DNA of 64,000 nt from Bacillus sp. OV322 (GTDB lineage: Bacteria; Bacillota; Bacilli; Bacillales; DSM-1321): the NCBI RefSeq assembly GCF_900112495.1, contig NZ_FOMA01000002.1:558001-622000 (forward strand), written 5' to 3'. The position numbers were made by a program, and so were the translations under genes. Positions 1 through 8,058 of this stretch are shown in pieces. The notes below the pieces were generated by a model. That model did no database searches. It saw nothing but the letters and a program-made list of their open reading frames with translations, and was not told where the DNA came from. Position 1 is the stretch's first letter. Each line of letters begins with the position of its first letter.

Positions 1-1
1 T

Positions 2-1582
2 GTCGGCCTGCTTACAGAAAAGAACTTGAATCCTGAACAGATCCATCAGCTTCTCAGTGTTTCAAGTTCAGATGACTTTGTTTTCAAGAATGTCCAAAAA
101 GAGCTTGATTCCATAAAAAAAGAACAGGGAATCATGAGCTGGAGTTATATTTGGAAACCGGATCAGGGCGGATTTACTCCGATTGGATATACCAGTGACT
201 TAAATGAAATTTATAAGCCAGGCCAATTATTCAAGGATATTGCTCCCATCCATTTGAAAACAGCGAAACTTGCAATTTCAACAGGGAAGCCTCAGGTTAC
301 GGATATTTTTAAGGACAGCTTCGGCACTTGGAGAACAGTATTTACACCTGTTACCTATAACGGTGAAACAATTGCTGTGCTGGGAATTGACTATTCGGCA
401 GAGTACATAAACAAATCTTTAAATTCTTCTATATTAAATCAGATTCTCATCTCCCTTGGCGGGCTGATTGTCATGATGTCACTGCTCTATTTTGTAATAA
501 ACAGGCTCCTTAGGCCTTTGAAAAAAATGGTTGGCATCGCAGACAGCATCGCAAAAGGAGATTTGACGGTGGATATCAATTTAGCTGCAGCATCCAAGGA
601 TGAAGTGGGCAGGCTATCAGGATCCATCGGTGAGATGGTGAAAAACTTAAATGGGCTGATTACCAATATTCATGATACTTCGAGCTATCTTGCGGCCTCA
701 GCAGAAGAGCTTTCAGCAAACGCATCTGAAACGTATGACTATTCAATGAAGGTTTCAGATGATGTGGCGAAGGTCGCAAAGGGCAATGAAATTACATTAA
801 GGACGACCGAAGAAAGTGCAGCAGCTATTGAAGAAACTGCCTATGGAATTCAGAAAATTGCAGGATCATCCTTTATAGTTTCAGAGTCTTCCACGCTTAC
901 TTCACGTGAAGCGAAGGATGGAAACCATATCATTCAGCGATTAATTCAGCAGATGAGCCTGATTAATACCTCTGTGAATCAAATTGGCAGTGCGATCATC
1001 AAGTTAAATGACAATACAACAAAAATAGATGATTTTGTCCGGATTATATCTGACATTGCCAATCAAACCAACTTATTAGCCCTGAATGCTGCCATTGAAG
1101 CTGCCCGTGCCGGAGAACATGGCAAGGGTTTTGCGGTAGTTGCTGATGAAGTAAGAAAACTGGCGGAGCAATCTGCAAGTTCAGCCACTCAAATTACGGA
1201 GCTAATAAGGGATATTCAGCAGGATTCTGCTTCCTCCATTTCTGTTATGGAAGAAGGAGAAGAAAATGTTGAAGCAGGTTTGAAGCTTACAAATGAAGCT
1301 GGTGAAGTATTCAAGCGAATCTTGGATTCTGCAGAAGAGGTGGCCATGCAGATTCATGAGGTATCTGCAGCCTCTGAACAAATTTCTGCTTCATCAGAAG
1401 AAGTTGCAGCATCGGTAAATGAAATGAAGGCTACTGCTCAAAGTACATCGGAATTCTCGGGGCGTGTCTCTGATGCTACTTATGAACAGCTTTCTTCTAT
1501 GGAAGAAATCAAAGCAACCTCAAATTCTCTGGGAAAGACAGCCGAAGAGCTTCAAGAGCTTGTCGGTAAATTTAAGATTTAA
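2..1582 (+). CDS. Methyl-accepting chemotaxis protein, 5' end cut by the window
   Basis: The reading frame is open to the left edge, so the N-terminus is missing; an in-frame TTG at 26 is unlikely to be the true start. What remains is the end of an extracellular Cache-type sensor (the part with [11 protein letters not shown]), a membrane helix near residues 135-160, a HAMP linker, and a long coiled-coil signalling domain. The highly conserved hairpin tip ([19 protein letters not shown]) that contacts CheA and CheW is intact. The protein would sense an extracellular ligand and control flagellar rotation; the ligand cannot be told. No other chemotaxis gene is nearby. Confidence 0.93.
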   Translation, partial: VGLLTEKNLNPEQIHQLLSVSSSDDFVFKNVQKELDSIKKEQGIMSWSYIWKPDQGGFTPIGYTSDLNEIYKPGQLFKDIAPIHLKTAKLAISTGKPQVTDIFKDSFGTWRTVFTPVTYNGETIAVLGIDYSAEYINKSLNSSILNQILISLGGLIVMMSLLYFVINRLLRPLKKMVGIADSIAKGDLTVDINLAAASKDEVGRLSGSIGEMVKNLNGLITNIHDTSSYLAASAEELSANASETYDYSMKVSDDVAKVAKGNEITLRTTEESAAAIEETAYGIQKIAGSSFIVSESSTLTSREAKDGNHIIQRLIQQMSLINTSVNQIGSAIIKLNDNTTKIDDFVRIISDIANQTNLLALNAAIEAARAGEHGKGFAVVADEVRKLAEQSASSATQITELIRDIQQDSASSISVMEEGEENVEAGLKLTNEAGEVFKRILDSAEEVAMQIHEVSAASEQISASSEEVAASVNEMKATAQSTSEFSGRVSDATYEQLSSMEEIKATSNSLGKTAEELQELVGKFKI

Positions 1583-1599
1583 GGGAGGGGAAGATTTTT

Positions 1600-2346
1600 A
1601 TGAAATTTCAGGGAAAGAATGTATTGGTTACTGGCTCCAGCAAAGGTATTGGAAGAGCCATTGCCCTTGGGTTCGCTAGTGAGGGAGCCAATATCCTGAT
1701 TAATTATACGGGCAATCATGAAGAGGCTGAAGAGGTGAAAGCGGCAGCCGAAAAACATGGCGTGAAGGCCCTGGCCTATTTTGCAGATGTTTCAGATTCC
1801 GCGCAGGTGGAAAGCATGTTCACATATATGGATGAACAACTTGGCAGTATTGATATTCTAGTGAACAATGCCGGGTTCGCACAATCCTCCCTTATTACTG
1901 ACCTAAGTGATGAACAATGGGATCGGATGATAAAGGTTCATTTATATGGCACTTTTTACAATGCAAGAGCTGCTGCAAAAAGGATGAAGGAAAAAGGACG
2001 GGGAAGAATCATCAATATTTCCTCTGACCTGGGGAGCCTGGGGTGTGAGGAGTTCACTCATTACTCAGCTGCAAAAGGCGGGATCAACGCCTTTACAAAA
2101 GCGCTTGCCAGAGAGCTTGGACCGGACATCTTAGTCAATGCAGTTGCACCAAGCGGAACTTTGACAGATATTCTTAAAGCATTTGGCGAGAATTATATTG
2201 AAGAAGAGTCTGCCAAATATCCGCTGAAAAGACTTGCAGCTCCTGAAGAAATTGCCAAAAGTGTGTTATTCCTTGCTTCGGATTCTGCCAGTTTTTATGC
2301 AGGGCAGATTTTAGGTCCCAATGGCGGAGTTGTCATGAACGGATAA
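1600..2346 (+). CDS. Short-chain dehydrogenase/reductase, FabG-like
   Basis: A 248-residue classical SDR. It has the TGxxxGIG cofactor motif (residues 11-18), NNAG (89-92) and the catalytic Ser142-Tyr155-Lys159 set, so it should be an NAD(P)H-dependent oxidoreductase. Annotation as 3-oxoacyl-ACP reductase is common for such proteins, but the substrate is not proven by sequence. A strong GGGAGGGG site precedes the ATG, and the gene follows the chemoreceptor by only 17 bases, so both may share a transcript. It does not sit in a fatty acid synthesis cluster, so a secondary reductase role is as likely as fabG. Confidence 0.88.
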   Translation: MKFQGKNVLVTGSSKGIGRAIALGFASEGANILINYTGNHEEAEEVKAAAEKHGVKALAYFADVSDSAQVESMFTYMDEQLGSIDILVNNAGFAQSSLITDLSDEQWDRMIKVHLYGTFYNARAAAKRMKEKGRGRIINISSDLGSLGCEEFTHYSAAKGGINAFTKALARELGPDILVNAVAPSGTLTDILKAFGENYIEEESAKYPLKRLAAPEEIAKSVLFLASDSASFYAGQILGPNGGVVMNG

Positions 2347-2353
2347 AGAAGTG

Positions 2354-2446
2354 AATGGCTGTTTTTGTGAATTTTGCTGCTATGAAACAAGGTGGCTGAT
2401 TTCTGCTCAGGGGTGCCCGCTTCCGCATGGCGGGCGGTGAGCCTCC
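2354..2446 (-). repeat. Degenerate copy of dispersed structured repeat (family A)
   Basis: Read on the minus strand this stretch matches the 3' part of the repeat at 60183-60413: the block around CTTGTTTCATAGCAGCAAA and the neighbouring CACCGCCCGC arm are clearly related. It has drifted and lacks the 5' part. It lies in the gap before the symporter gene and carries no ORF. Confidence 0.6.
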
Positions 2447-2568
2447 TTAAGCTGACTCTGAATTTTCAATGGGGTTTCTTGATGCACGTTAAAAGCAAGA
2501 CCAGATTGTAAGAATATGTGCAGGTGCCATGTGAGACCTGTACACTATTTTAGTATGGAGGATGTTAA

Positions 2569-4083
2569 GTGATCGCAATATTTACCTTTTGTATATATCT
2601 TATCTTTATTTACTATATTGGCTTTAAAGGCTATCAAAGAATCAATACGGCAGAGGATTTGATTGTAGCCGGCTGGAGTATGCCTCTTTATGTCGTAACC
2701 GGAAGTCTTGTTGCTGCTCTGCTTGCTGCACCTTTCTTTTTTGCAGCAGTCGGATCAGGCTATAATGACGGGGGCTTTGAAGGGACTGCCACAATGGCCG
2801 GACTCGGCACCTGCATGATTTTAGGCGCGCTGATCTGGACCAAACCTCTAAGAAGGCTGAAGGGATGGACGATTGCAGATTATTACGGCTTAAGATACGC
2901 AAGCAAAAAACTGGGAGCCTATACCGGCAGCGTAATGGCCGTGGCATTTGGATTATTCAATGCCGGGGCCCTGACTGTCGGCGGAACATATATCATCCAG
3001 AATATTTTTGGAATCGGTTTTATTCCTGCAGCCATTTTGTTTGTCAGTCTGACTGTCATTTACTCTGTGGTTGGGGGCTTATGGGCAGTGGCTTATACAG
3101 AGATTGTCCAGGGTTTATTTGCTATCATCGGGATACTTGGCATTGCCCTTGTCATTATCTTGAAGTATCATGATTTCACTTTCAATCCGAATTGGTGGAA
3201 TGTCAGCCATCTTTTCAACAAAGGCGGTGCAGGATTTTGGTCACTATACCTGATACTGGCTCTTGGAGACATCCCCGCAGCTGACTTGGGGCAGCGGGTT
3301 GCAGCAGCAAAAAACCCGAGGGTTGCATACTTGAGCATGATTATTGCAGGCAGCATCGTTATTTCAATCAGCTGGATACCGGGGATGCTTGGGGAAGCAT
3401 TTAAAACCATTTTCCCTCATAGCTCGAATCCTGAAACACTCATGCTTGCATTTGCACAAGGATATTTTCCGCCTGTCATTTCAGCCATCTTTTTAACCGC
3501 TATGGCAGCGATGGGAATGTCCACACTTGCTGCCTGCTATGTGGCGGCGTCAGGAATCGTAACAAAAAATATTTATCTGGATTTTATTAATCCAAATCCA
3601 GATCCGAAAAAACTTCTGCTTTTTTCAAGGTTGGCTATTGTAGTAAGCGCAATGTTAGGTCTTGCCCTTTCACTTGGTTTCCAAAAAATCATCAACCTTG
3701 CTTATCTGGCATGGGATATTGTGTTCGTTACCCTTTTCTGGCCTCTGGTTCTTGGCCCTTTTTGGAAAAGAGTGAGCACACCTGCCGTATGGGCAAGCAT
3801 TACAGCCGGATTAATTTATTATATTTTAACTTCTATATTTTCAGTTCCGGGACCTGATTCAGACTCATCAGGATTTTTGGGGCTTATAACTGAATTATGG
3901 CATAACCCGGGGCTGTCCGGAGCTGTTGTTTCAGGGCTGGTCATTGTGATTACAAGCTTAATCATCCCTCCGACTGAAGAGGTACTGGAAATGCACCGTA
4001 TTGAAAAAGATAAAACACTTGATGAGCTTCAAAGCTCTGAGAAAAAAGAATCATATATAGAGACGGGTACTAAAATTATATAA
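2569..4083 (+). CDS. Sodium:solute symporter (SSS family)
   Basis: A 504-residue, very hydrophobic protein with about 13 predicted membrane helices, starting at GTG behind a GGAGG site ending 9 bases upstream. The first helix, the helix-breaking glycine-rich segment around residues 45-75 and the WTIADYYGLRYASKK region resemble the SSS/SLC5 fold, in which sodium drives uptake of a solute. Members move sugars, proline, pantothenate, acetate or urea; the substrate cannot be deduced here. The C-terminal tail is short, charged and cytoplasmic. The gene is monocistronic: a strong terminator follows within 10 bases. An 8-base inverted repeat at 2518-2547 lies just upstream and could be a regulatory site. 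Confidence 0.87.
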   Translation: MIAIFTFCIYLIFIYYIGFKGYQRINTAEDLIVAGWSMPLYVVTGSLVAALLAAPFFFAAVGSGYNDGGFEGTATMAGLGTCMILGALIWTKPLRRLKGWTIADYYGLRYASKKLGAYTGSVMAVAFGLFNAGALTVGGTYIIQNIFGIGFIPAAILFVSLTVIYSVVGGLWAVAYTEIVQGLFAIIGILGIALVIILKYHDFTFNPNWWNVSHLFNKGGAGFWSLYLILALGDIPAADLGQRVAAAKNPRVAYLSMIIAGSIVISISWIPGMLGEAFKTIFPHSSNPETLMLAFAQGYFPPVISAIFLTAMAAMGMSTLAACYVAASGIVTKNIYLDFINPNPDPKKLLLFSRLAIVVSAMLGLALSLGFQKIINLAYLAWDIVFVTLFWPLVLGPFWKRVSTPAVWASITAGLIYYILTSIFSVPGPDSDSSGFLGLITELWHNPGLSGAVVSGLVIVITSLIIPPTEEVLEMHRIEKDKTLDELQSSEKKESYIETGTKII

Positions 4084-4093
4084 TAGATAGAAG

Positions 4094-4122
4094 GAAGGGA
4101 AACCCTGAATGGGTTTCCCTTC
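4094..4122. terminator. Bidirectional terminator between symporter and cupin genes
   Basis: A perfect 12-base-pair stem (GAAGGGAAACCC / GGGTTTCCCTTC) with a 5-base loop lies between the convergent symporter and cupin genes. Confidence 0.85.
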
Positions 4123-4129
4123 TTGTATA

Positions 4130-4636
4130 TCAGCGAATATTCCAATGGTCCATAAGAGGGCCATCTTTTCCGAAGATCGGATCATTATCGGGAAGCGGTA
4201 CGTCCTGGATCTCTTTTAGAACTTGGGGGCGTTCGCTGGATTTGCCGGTTTTTGTAGTATAATCCATGCCTCCCGGGTAGGCTCCTGCCACTTTAAAGGT
4301 GCTGCTTGCGTGTATCCTCTTATGGCCTGTACCAGCAGGAAGCACAAGCACATCTCCTTCGCGGACTTCAATTTGCTTTCCATTTTCCCCGCCAAGCATT
4401 AGTGTGGCGGATCCTTTCATAACCCCTAGTACTTCATGGGCATTGCTGTGATAATGGTGATAATCAAATACTCCATTTTGCCAGCTGTTTCCCCAATTAT
4501 TCCGGTTGAAAATGGATTCCGTTTGTCCGGCTTTGTCTCTTAAAACCCCAGGATAGATTAAAACAGGCAGGCTTGGATGATTGGGTATACTGCCATCATC
4601 AGAAAAGAACAACGTTTTTACTACAGTAGTATCCAT
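4130..4636 (-). CDS. Cupin-fold protein, YjlB-like
   Basis: A 168-residue protein with a single cupin domain. The metal-site motif is visible as HYHSNAHEVLGV (about residues 61-72) and the second cupin motif as GDVLVLPAGTGHKR (about 94-107). It resembles the B. subtilis YjlB family in length and in the opening LFFSDDGSIPNHPSLPV; no reaction is established for that family to my knowledge. It is a single-gene unit convergent with the symporter. Confidence 0.82.
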   Translation of the reverse strand: MDTTVVKTLFFSDDGSIPNHPSLPVLIYPGVLRDKAGQTESIFNRNNWGNSWQNGVFDYHHYHSNAHEVLGVMKGSATLMLGGENGKQIEVREGDVLVLPAGTGHKRIHASSTFKVAGAYPGGMDYTTKTGKSSERPQVLKEIQDVPLPDNDPIFGKDGPLMDHWNIR

Positions 4637-4885
4637 AAATTAGTCTCCCTTCAATGCGGTGAAATGCTGCTGCGGTTATCTGTGTCCCTGATTAAAAAAG
4701 ATTTATATCAAACAGAAATGTTATTTTCCTTTTTTTCACCGCGTTTGATAAAGTATTTAATATATAGTTAGAGTTACCTCAGCTGTCCCATCCTAAAACT
4801 CAAATAGGCACAAAAGAATCATCAGAGAAATCACAGCAGGAGATGAGTGTGAAAGTTCACTTTATTGTTGAAGGAGTCTGTACAT

Positions 4886-5824
4886 ATGAAAAAGTATTTT
4901 GGAAGGTTTCTTCCTTTGGCTTTGCTTGCAGCTTTAGTATTCTTTGTTCTGGGTGCCTGCACAAAGGATGAAAGCAAGCAGGATCAGCCATTCTTTAAGC
5001 ATCAGCAAAAAACAACGTTTCAGCATGTACATGGAATTGGTTTTACGGGAGAAAATGAACTTCTTATCGCCACACATAAAGGCATCTTAAAGTATTCCGG
5101 AAACAAGTGGTTCACAACCTCGAAAAATAAACATGATTATATGGGATTCCAGACGATCAAAAATGGTTTTTATGCAAGTGGCCATCCTGACAAAGGCTCC
5201 CATTGGAAAGATCCGCTTGGACTTGTGAAAAGCAGTGATAACGGAAGGACACTAAACAAGCTTTCGTTTTATGGAGAAACCGACTTTCACGCCTTGGCTG
5301 CCGGATATGAAAGCGGGATAGTATACGCTTTGAATCAGCAGAAAAATTCCAAGATTGGAGCAGGGATTTTTTATACAAAAGATGAAGGCGGCACCTGGAC
5401 TAAAAGCCGGCTGAAGGGGATGACATCAAAGCAGCTGGGAGGGATGGCAGCGCATCCGCTCGATGAAAAGTTATTTGCTTTATACGGCAGGGAGGGAATC
5501 TTTTTATCAAGCAATTATGGAAATGATTTTGTATTATTTCCAACACCCGATCCAGTCACCTCGATGTCGTATGGGAAAAATGACATTTTGTTTGCCGCTG
5601 CCAATGAAAATGAAATACTTCTTTACAGGCTGGATTACAAAACAAAAAAACTGTCGGCTATGTCCAGTATAGAAGGCACCTCAGAAAATCCTGTGCTCTA
5701 TTTAGCAGAAAACCCTGAAGATGATAACCAACTGGCATTATCTACGTCAAGTAATAATGTGTATATTTCTAATGATAAAGGCGGAAGCTGGAAGGAAATT
5801 GCGGTTGAAGGAAAAATAGAGTAA
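4886..5824 (+). CDS. Secreted lipoprotein with BNR/sialidase-type beta-propeller repeats
   Basis: The ATG at 4886 is preferred because AAGGAG lies 9 bases upstream; an in-frame TTG at 4865 sits before that site. The 312-residue product starts with a lipoprotein signal peptide ending in LGAC (Cys25), so it should be lipid-anchored outside the membrane. The mature part has several Asp-box-like repeats (SSDNGRT, TKDEGGTWTK, SSNYG, SNDKGGSWKE), typical of BNR/sortilin beta-propellers. Some relatives are named glycosyl hydrolases, but no catalytic residues can be assigned here and I would not claim an enzyme. Confidence 0.8.
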   Translation: MKKYFGRFLPLALLAALVFFVLGACTKDESKQDQPFFKHQQKTTFQHVHGIGFTGENELLIATHKGILKYSGNKWFTTSKNKHDYMGFQTIKNGFYASGHPDKGSHWKDPLGLVKSSDNGRTLNKLSFYGETDFHALAAGYESGIVYALNQQKNSKIGAGIFYTKDEGGTWTKSRLKGMTSKQLGGMAAHPLDEKLFALYGREGIFLSSNYGNDFVLFPTPDPVTSMSYGKNDILFAAANENEILLYRLDYKTKKLSAMSSIEGTSENPVLYLAENPEDDNQLALSTSSNNVYISNDKGGSWKEIAVEGKIE

Positions 5825-5869
5825 ATGAAAACCTGAAGGGGAAAGTATGGGAAATGCTGAAAAGCCATC

Positions 5870-6055
5870 TTATTGAAAGGTGGCTTTGCAATGAGGACAA
5901 GTGATTTCTTTAATGTGTTTGAACTGGATTTTTTTAAAATCCTTTTTAGTGAAGGTCGGAAAAGTATGATATCGAACTCCGCATTCACAATGGTTCTGAT
6001 CTTTAACAATATGTCTTTCATTCGCATGATTCAACGTGACTGATGGATACAGCAT
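5870..6055 (-). CDS. Small zinc-ribbon-like protein under a c-di-GMP riboswitch
   Basis: A 61-residue protein with two cysteine knuckles, CEC (Cys23/Cys25) and CPHC (Cys53/Cys56), which could bind one zinc ion. It has many His, Lys and Phe residues and no signal peptide or membrane helix. I do not recognise the family. Support for it being real: an AGAGGGA ribosome site 5 bases before the ATG, and a c-di-GMP-I riboswitch directly upstream on the same strand. A stretch after the aptamer (UCCCUUU, 6100-6094) can pair fully with the ribosome site (AGAGGGA, 6067-6061), which would suit translational control. Confidence 0.6.
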   Translation of the reverse strand: MLYPSVTLNHANERHIVKDQNHCECGVRYHTFPTFTKKDFKKIQFKHIKEITCPHCKATFQ

Positions 6056-6122
6056 TTATTTCCCTCTTTTAGCTAATTTATTAGGCAAATTAGAAAGGGA
6101 CAGAATTTATCAATATGAAATT

Positions 6123-6203
6123 CTGGCAACCCGGCCGCCATGACAAGTAATGACTGCTTTAGGCCCGTGGCTTTGCGTCTTTTACTTTCGTAAAATTTGC
6201 CCA
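6123..6203 (-). promoter_or_regulatory. Cyclic di-GMP-I (GEMM) riboswitch
   Basis: On the minus strand the conserved blocks appear in order: GGGCAAA, a stem capped by a GAAA tetraloop, GACGCAAAGCC, GGGCCTAAA, and GGCGGCCGGGTTGCC. These match the GEMM-I aptamer, including the tetraloop and the closing pairing of GGCAA with TTGCC. It lies about 70 bases upstream of the small zinc-ribbon gene. No U-tailed terminator separates the aptamer from the gene, so control of ribosome access is more likely than attenuation. Confidence 0.88.
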
Positions 6204-6209
6204 ATAAAA

Positions 6210-6218
6210 ATAATATCA
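6210..6218 (-). promoter_or_regulatory. Extended -10 promoter for the c-di-GMP riboswitch
   Basis: Minus-strand TGATATTAT fits an extended -10 element (TGn plus TATTAT). The start site it predicts falls right before the first conserved aptamer block. There is no good -35 element. Confidence 0.5.
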
Positions 6219-6260
6219 CACTTTTGCGGCATATCCCTAACTTAGTATTCTAATTTGAAA

Positions 6261-6300
6261 AGAAAACAGCAGCCGTTTCATTTGCGGCTGCTGTTTTCTT
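6261..6300 (-). terminator. Terminator overlapping the 3' end of pssA
   Basis: A 15-base-pair stem (AGAAAACAGCAGCCG and its complement) with the pssA stop codon in the loop, followed on the minus strand by TTTCAAATTAG. It should separate pssA from the downstream riboswitch unit. Confidence 0.75.
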
Positions 6301-6991
6301 TCCTTTTTTCATTTTTTTTGACGAGCTGGTAGCTGATGAAGGCAATGTATAAAGGAATAGCTACATAAATAAAATAAGGAAAATCTTTAGGCTTTTTCTC
6401 AAAAACCATATAAGTTGCATAAGCCAGAAAAAGTGTAATGATGGTCCCGTATTTAGGGAGAGGAATTTCCTTTAAGCTTGGAATCTTTATTTTGCTTACC
6501 ATAAGGATACATATGACGATAAATGCCAGAGGTAAAATAAACACAGGCATTTTGCCATGAAGCAGGGTAAATAAAGTTAAAAGCCCTCCTCCTGCTGTAA
6601 TAGGAACTCCTGTGAAATAGTGCAGAGAAGATTTTACTGCATTAATATTGAACCGCGCCAGCCTGTAGGCGCCAAATAAAGGAAATAAACCGGCAATTGC
6701 CATCCCGGCAACTCCGAAATCGGAGAAGAAGGTGTAATATGCCATCATGGCAGGTGCAACTCCGAAGGTTACAATATCTGCAAGTGAATCGAGTTCTTTT
6801 CCCAATTCGCTTTCTGCATTCAGCATTCTTGCTATACGCCCATCCATGCTGTCCAGCATCATTCCTATTAATATAAGGATTGCTGCATTTTTGTAGTGTC
6901 CTTGTGCTGAAAACATTACCGATAGAAAACCGAAAAATAAGTTAAATAATGTAAATAAATTCGGTATGCCTCTTTTAACTATCTTTCTCAC
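6278..6991 (-). CDS. pssA: CDP-diacylglycerol-serine O-phosphatidyltransferase
   Basis: A 237-residue membrane enzyme that makes phosphatidylserine, the precursor of phosphatidylethanolamine. The CDP-alcohol phosphotransferase signature DGx2ARx8Gx3Dx3D is complete (Asp50, Gly51, Ala54, Arg55, Gly64, Asp68, Asp72). About six to seven membrane helices are visible. It is longer than the B. subtilis protein as I recall it (about 177 residues), with extra hydrophobic sequence at the C-terminus. No psd gene follows, although psd commonly accompanies pssA. The start is GTG; the nearest ribosome site either overlaps it or lies unusually far upstream, so the exact start is uncertain. Confidence 0.88.
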   Translation of the reverse strand: MRKIVKRGIPNLFTLFNLFFGFLSVMFSAQGHYKNAAILILIGMMLDSMDGRIARMLNAESELGKELDSLADIVTFGVAPAMMAYYTFFSDFGVAGMAIAGLFPLFGAYRLARFNINAVKSSLHYFTGVPITAGGGLLTLFTLLHGKMPVFILPLAFIVICILMVSKIKIPSLKEIPLPKYGTIITLFLAYATYMVFEKKPKDFPYFIYVAIPLYIAFISYQLVKKNEKRKENSSRK

Positions 6992-7138
6992 TCCCTAATT
7001 AGAATTCTCCTGTACATGAAAAATTTTCATAGTGTTTTTTGCATGTTTATTATACAGCACGTGCCGGTATTTTAGCAGGCAATGTTCACTATTCTGCCGA
7101 TGCCCTGCACATTGCGTATGGATAGGCTTGCTGTCATC

Positions 7139-7414
7139 TTAAAGTTTTGCTATTTCTTTTATTTTATACAGCAGATCTGTCGGATCCTGTCCTGTTATTG
7201 TTTCCCCATTTATCCTGCAATATGGCTGTGTCCGGCAAATAAGGCAGTTGCTTAGACATTCATACTCTTTGTAATGGACACCCGGCTTAGTCAAAATTTC
7301 TCTATATGCGGAAAAACTTTCATCGTCCTGAATAAATTGATCCAGATTATTTTGGCAGAACTCAAGGGTTATCGACTTTTGTTTCGGCAGTATCCTTGAG
7401 AAAAGTGATTTCAT
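7139..7414 (-). CDS. DUF1450 family protein (YuzB-like)
   Basis: A 91-residue cytoplasmic protein. Typical DUF1450 features are present: EFCxNNL near the N-terminus, a central YECLSNCLICRTQPYC segment rich in cysteines, and NGETITG followed by a C-terminal helix. The cysteines suggest metal or Fe-S binding, but no function is established. The ATG at 7414 is chosen because AAAGGAAG is properly spaced from it; a GTG at 7423 touches that site. Confidence 0.8.
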   Translation of the reverse strand: MKSLFSRILPKQKSITLEFCQNNLDQFIQDDESFSAYREILTKPGVHYKEYECLSNCLICRTQPYCRINGETITGQDPTDLLYKIKEIAKL

Positions 7415-7423
7415 CGGGAACAC

Positions 7424-7848
7424 TTCCTTTAATCTTTTTGAAAGCTATGGTCAAGTGAAGCTTAAGCACTCATTATATCATGAAACTTCTGGAAAATGAG
7501 GGTTAATCGGGGAATGGCAGGGCTGCATCGAAAAATCTGAATTATCGCTGTATATGTAATATAGTGGAAATATAGTAAGGAATCATTTATAATAGTAAAG
7601 TCTTGAAAATAACATCAACCTGCCGGGTGCTGCTTGATTAAAGTTGGCTTTTTTTATTTAAAGAAAGAAAAAATTCAAAGAGGTATAAAAAGGGAAAAAA
7701 GGGTATAAATGTGGAAGTTATATTTATTGGTCATTTTCCTTTAAATTGTTTATAGTATTAAACATGTTATTGTTTATTGTTAAAAATGTAATAATTTCAT
7801 GTAATTTTTGTAAAAGCTCGTTCATATGATAATTGAGTATTTAGAACC
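7424..7848. other. AT-rich gap upstream of the ltaS leader
   Basis: No ORF with a ribosome site is seen on either strand. The sequence is very AT-rich, with several promoter-like TATAAT/TATAGT stretches and a T-run at about 7649-7655, but no clear hairpin precedes that run. Confidence 0.5.
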
Positions 7849-7877
7849 TTAACCTGTCCTTATGCCGATGTTATAAT
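7849..7877 (+). promoter_or_regulatory. Sigma-A-type promoter of the ltaS leader
   Basis: TTAACC (7849-7854) and TATAAT (7872-7877) are separated by 17 bases. Transcription would begin near 7884, just before the first strand of the structured leader. Confidence 0.65.
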
Positions 7878-7883
7878 TTGTAA

Positions 7884-8011
7884 AACCAGTAAGAGGGGCA
7901 CGATGGTAATTACGGGTAAACAGCGGAGTGCTGTTGACTTATTATTCACCCGCAGTTATCATTAGTCGTGCATGTACGCCTCTCTTAGTCAACCGGTAAG
8001 AGAGCTTTTTA
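7884..8011 (+). promoter_or_regulatory. Structured leader RNA with mutually exclusive terminator, candidate riboswitch
   Basis: The RNA can fold into a closed domain: a 10-pair stem P1 (7890-7899 with 7978-7987, one G-U), ACGA/TCGT (7900-7903 with 7966-7969), a 6-pair stem (7904-7909 with 7956-7961), CGGGT/ACCCG (7913-7917 with 7948-7952) and an apical hairpin AACAGC/GCTGTT. The 3' strand of P1 also forms the 5' arm of an 8-pair terminator (CTCTCTTA 7980-7987 with TAAGAGAG 7997-8004) followed by CTTTTTA. P1 and the terminator cannot coexist, which is riboswitch-like logic. GTTGACT (7933-7939) can also pair with AGTCAAC (7987-7993). I do not recognise the class. Confidence 0.65.
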
Positions 8012-8058
8012 CATTTTACTTAAAAAATTATTACCACTAGATTGATAGAGGTGAAATC

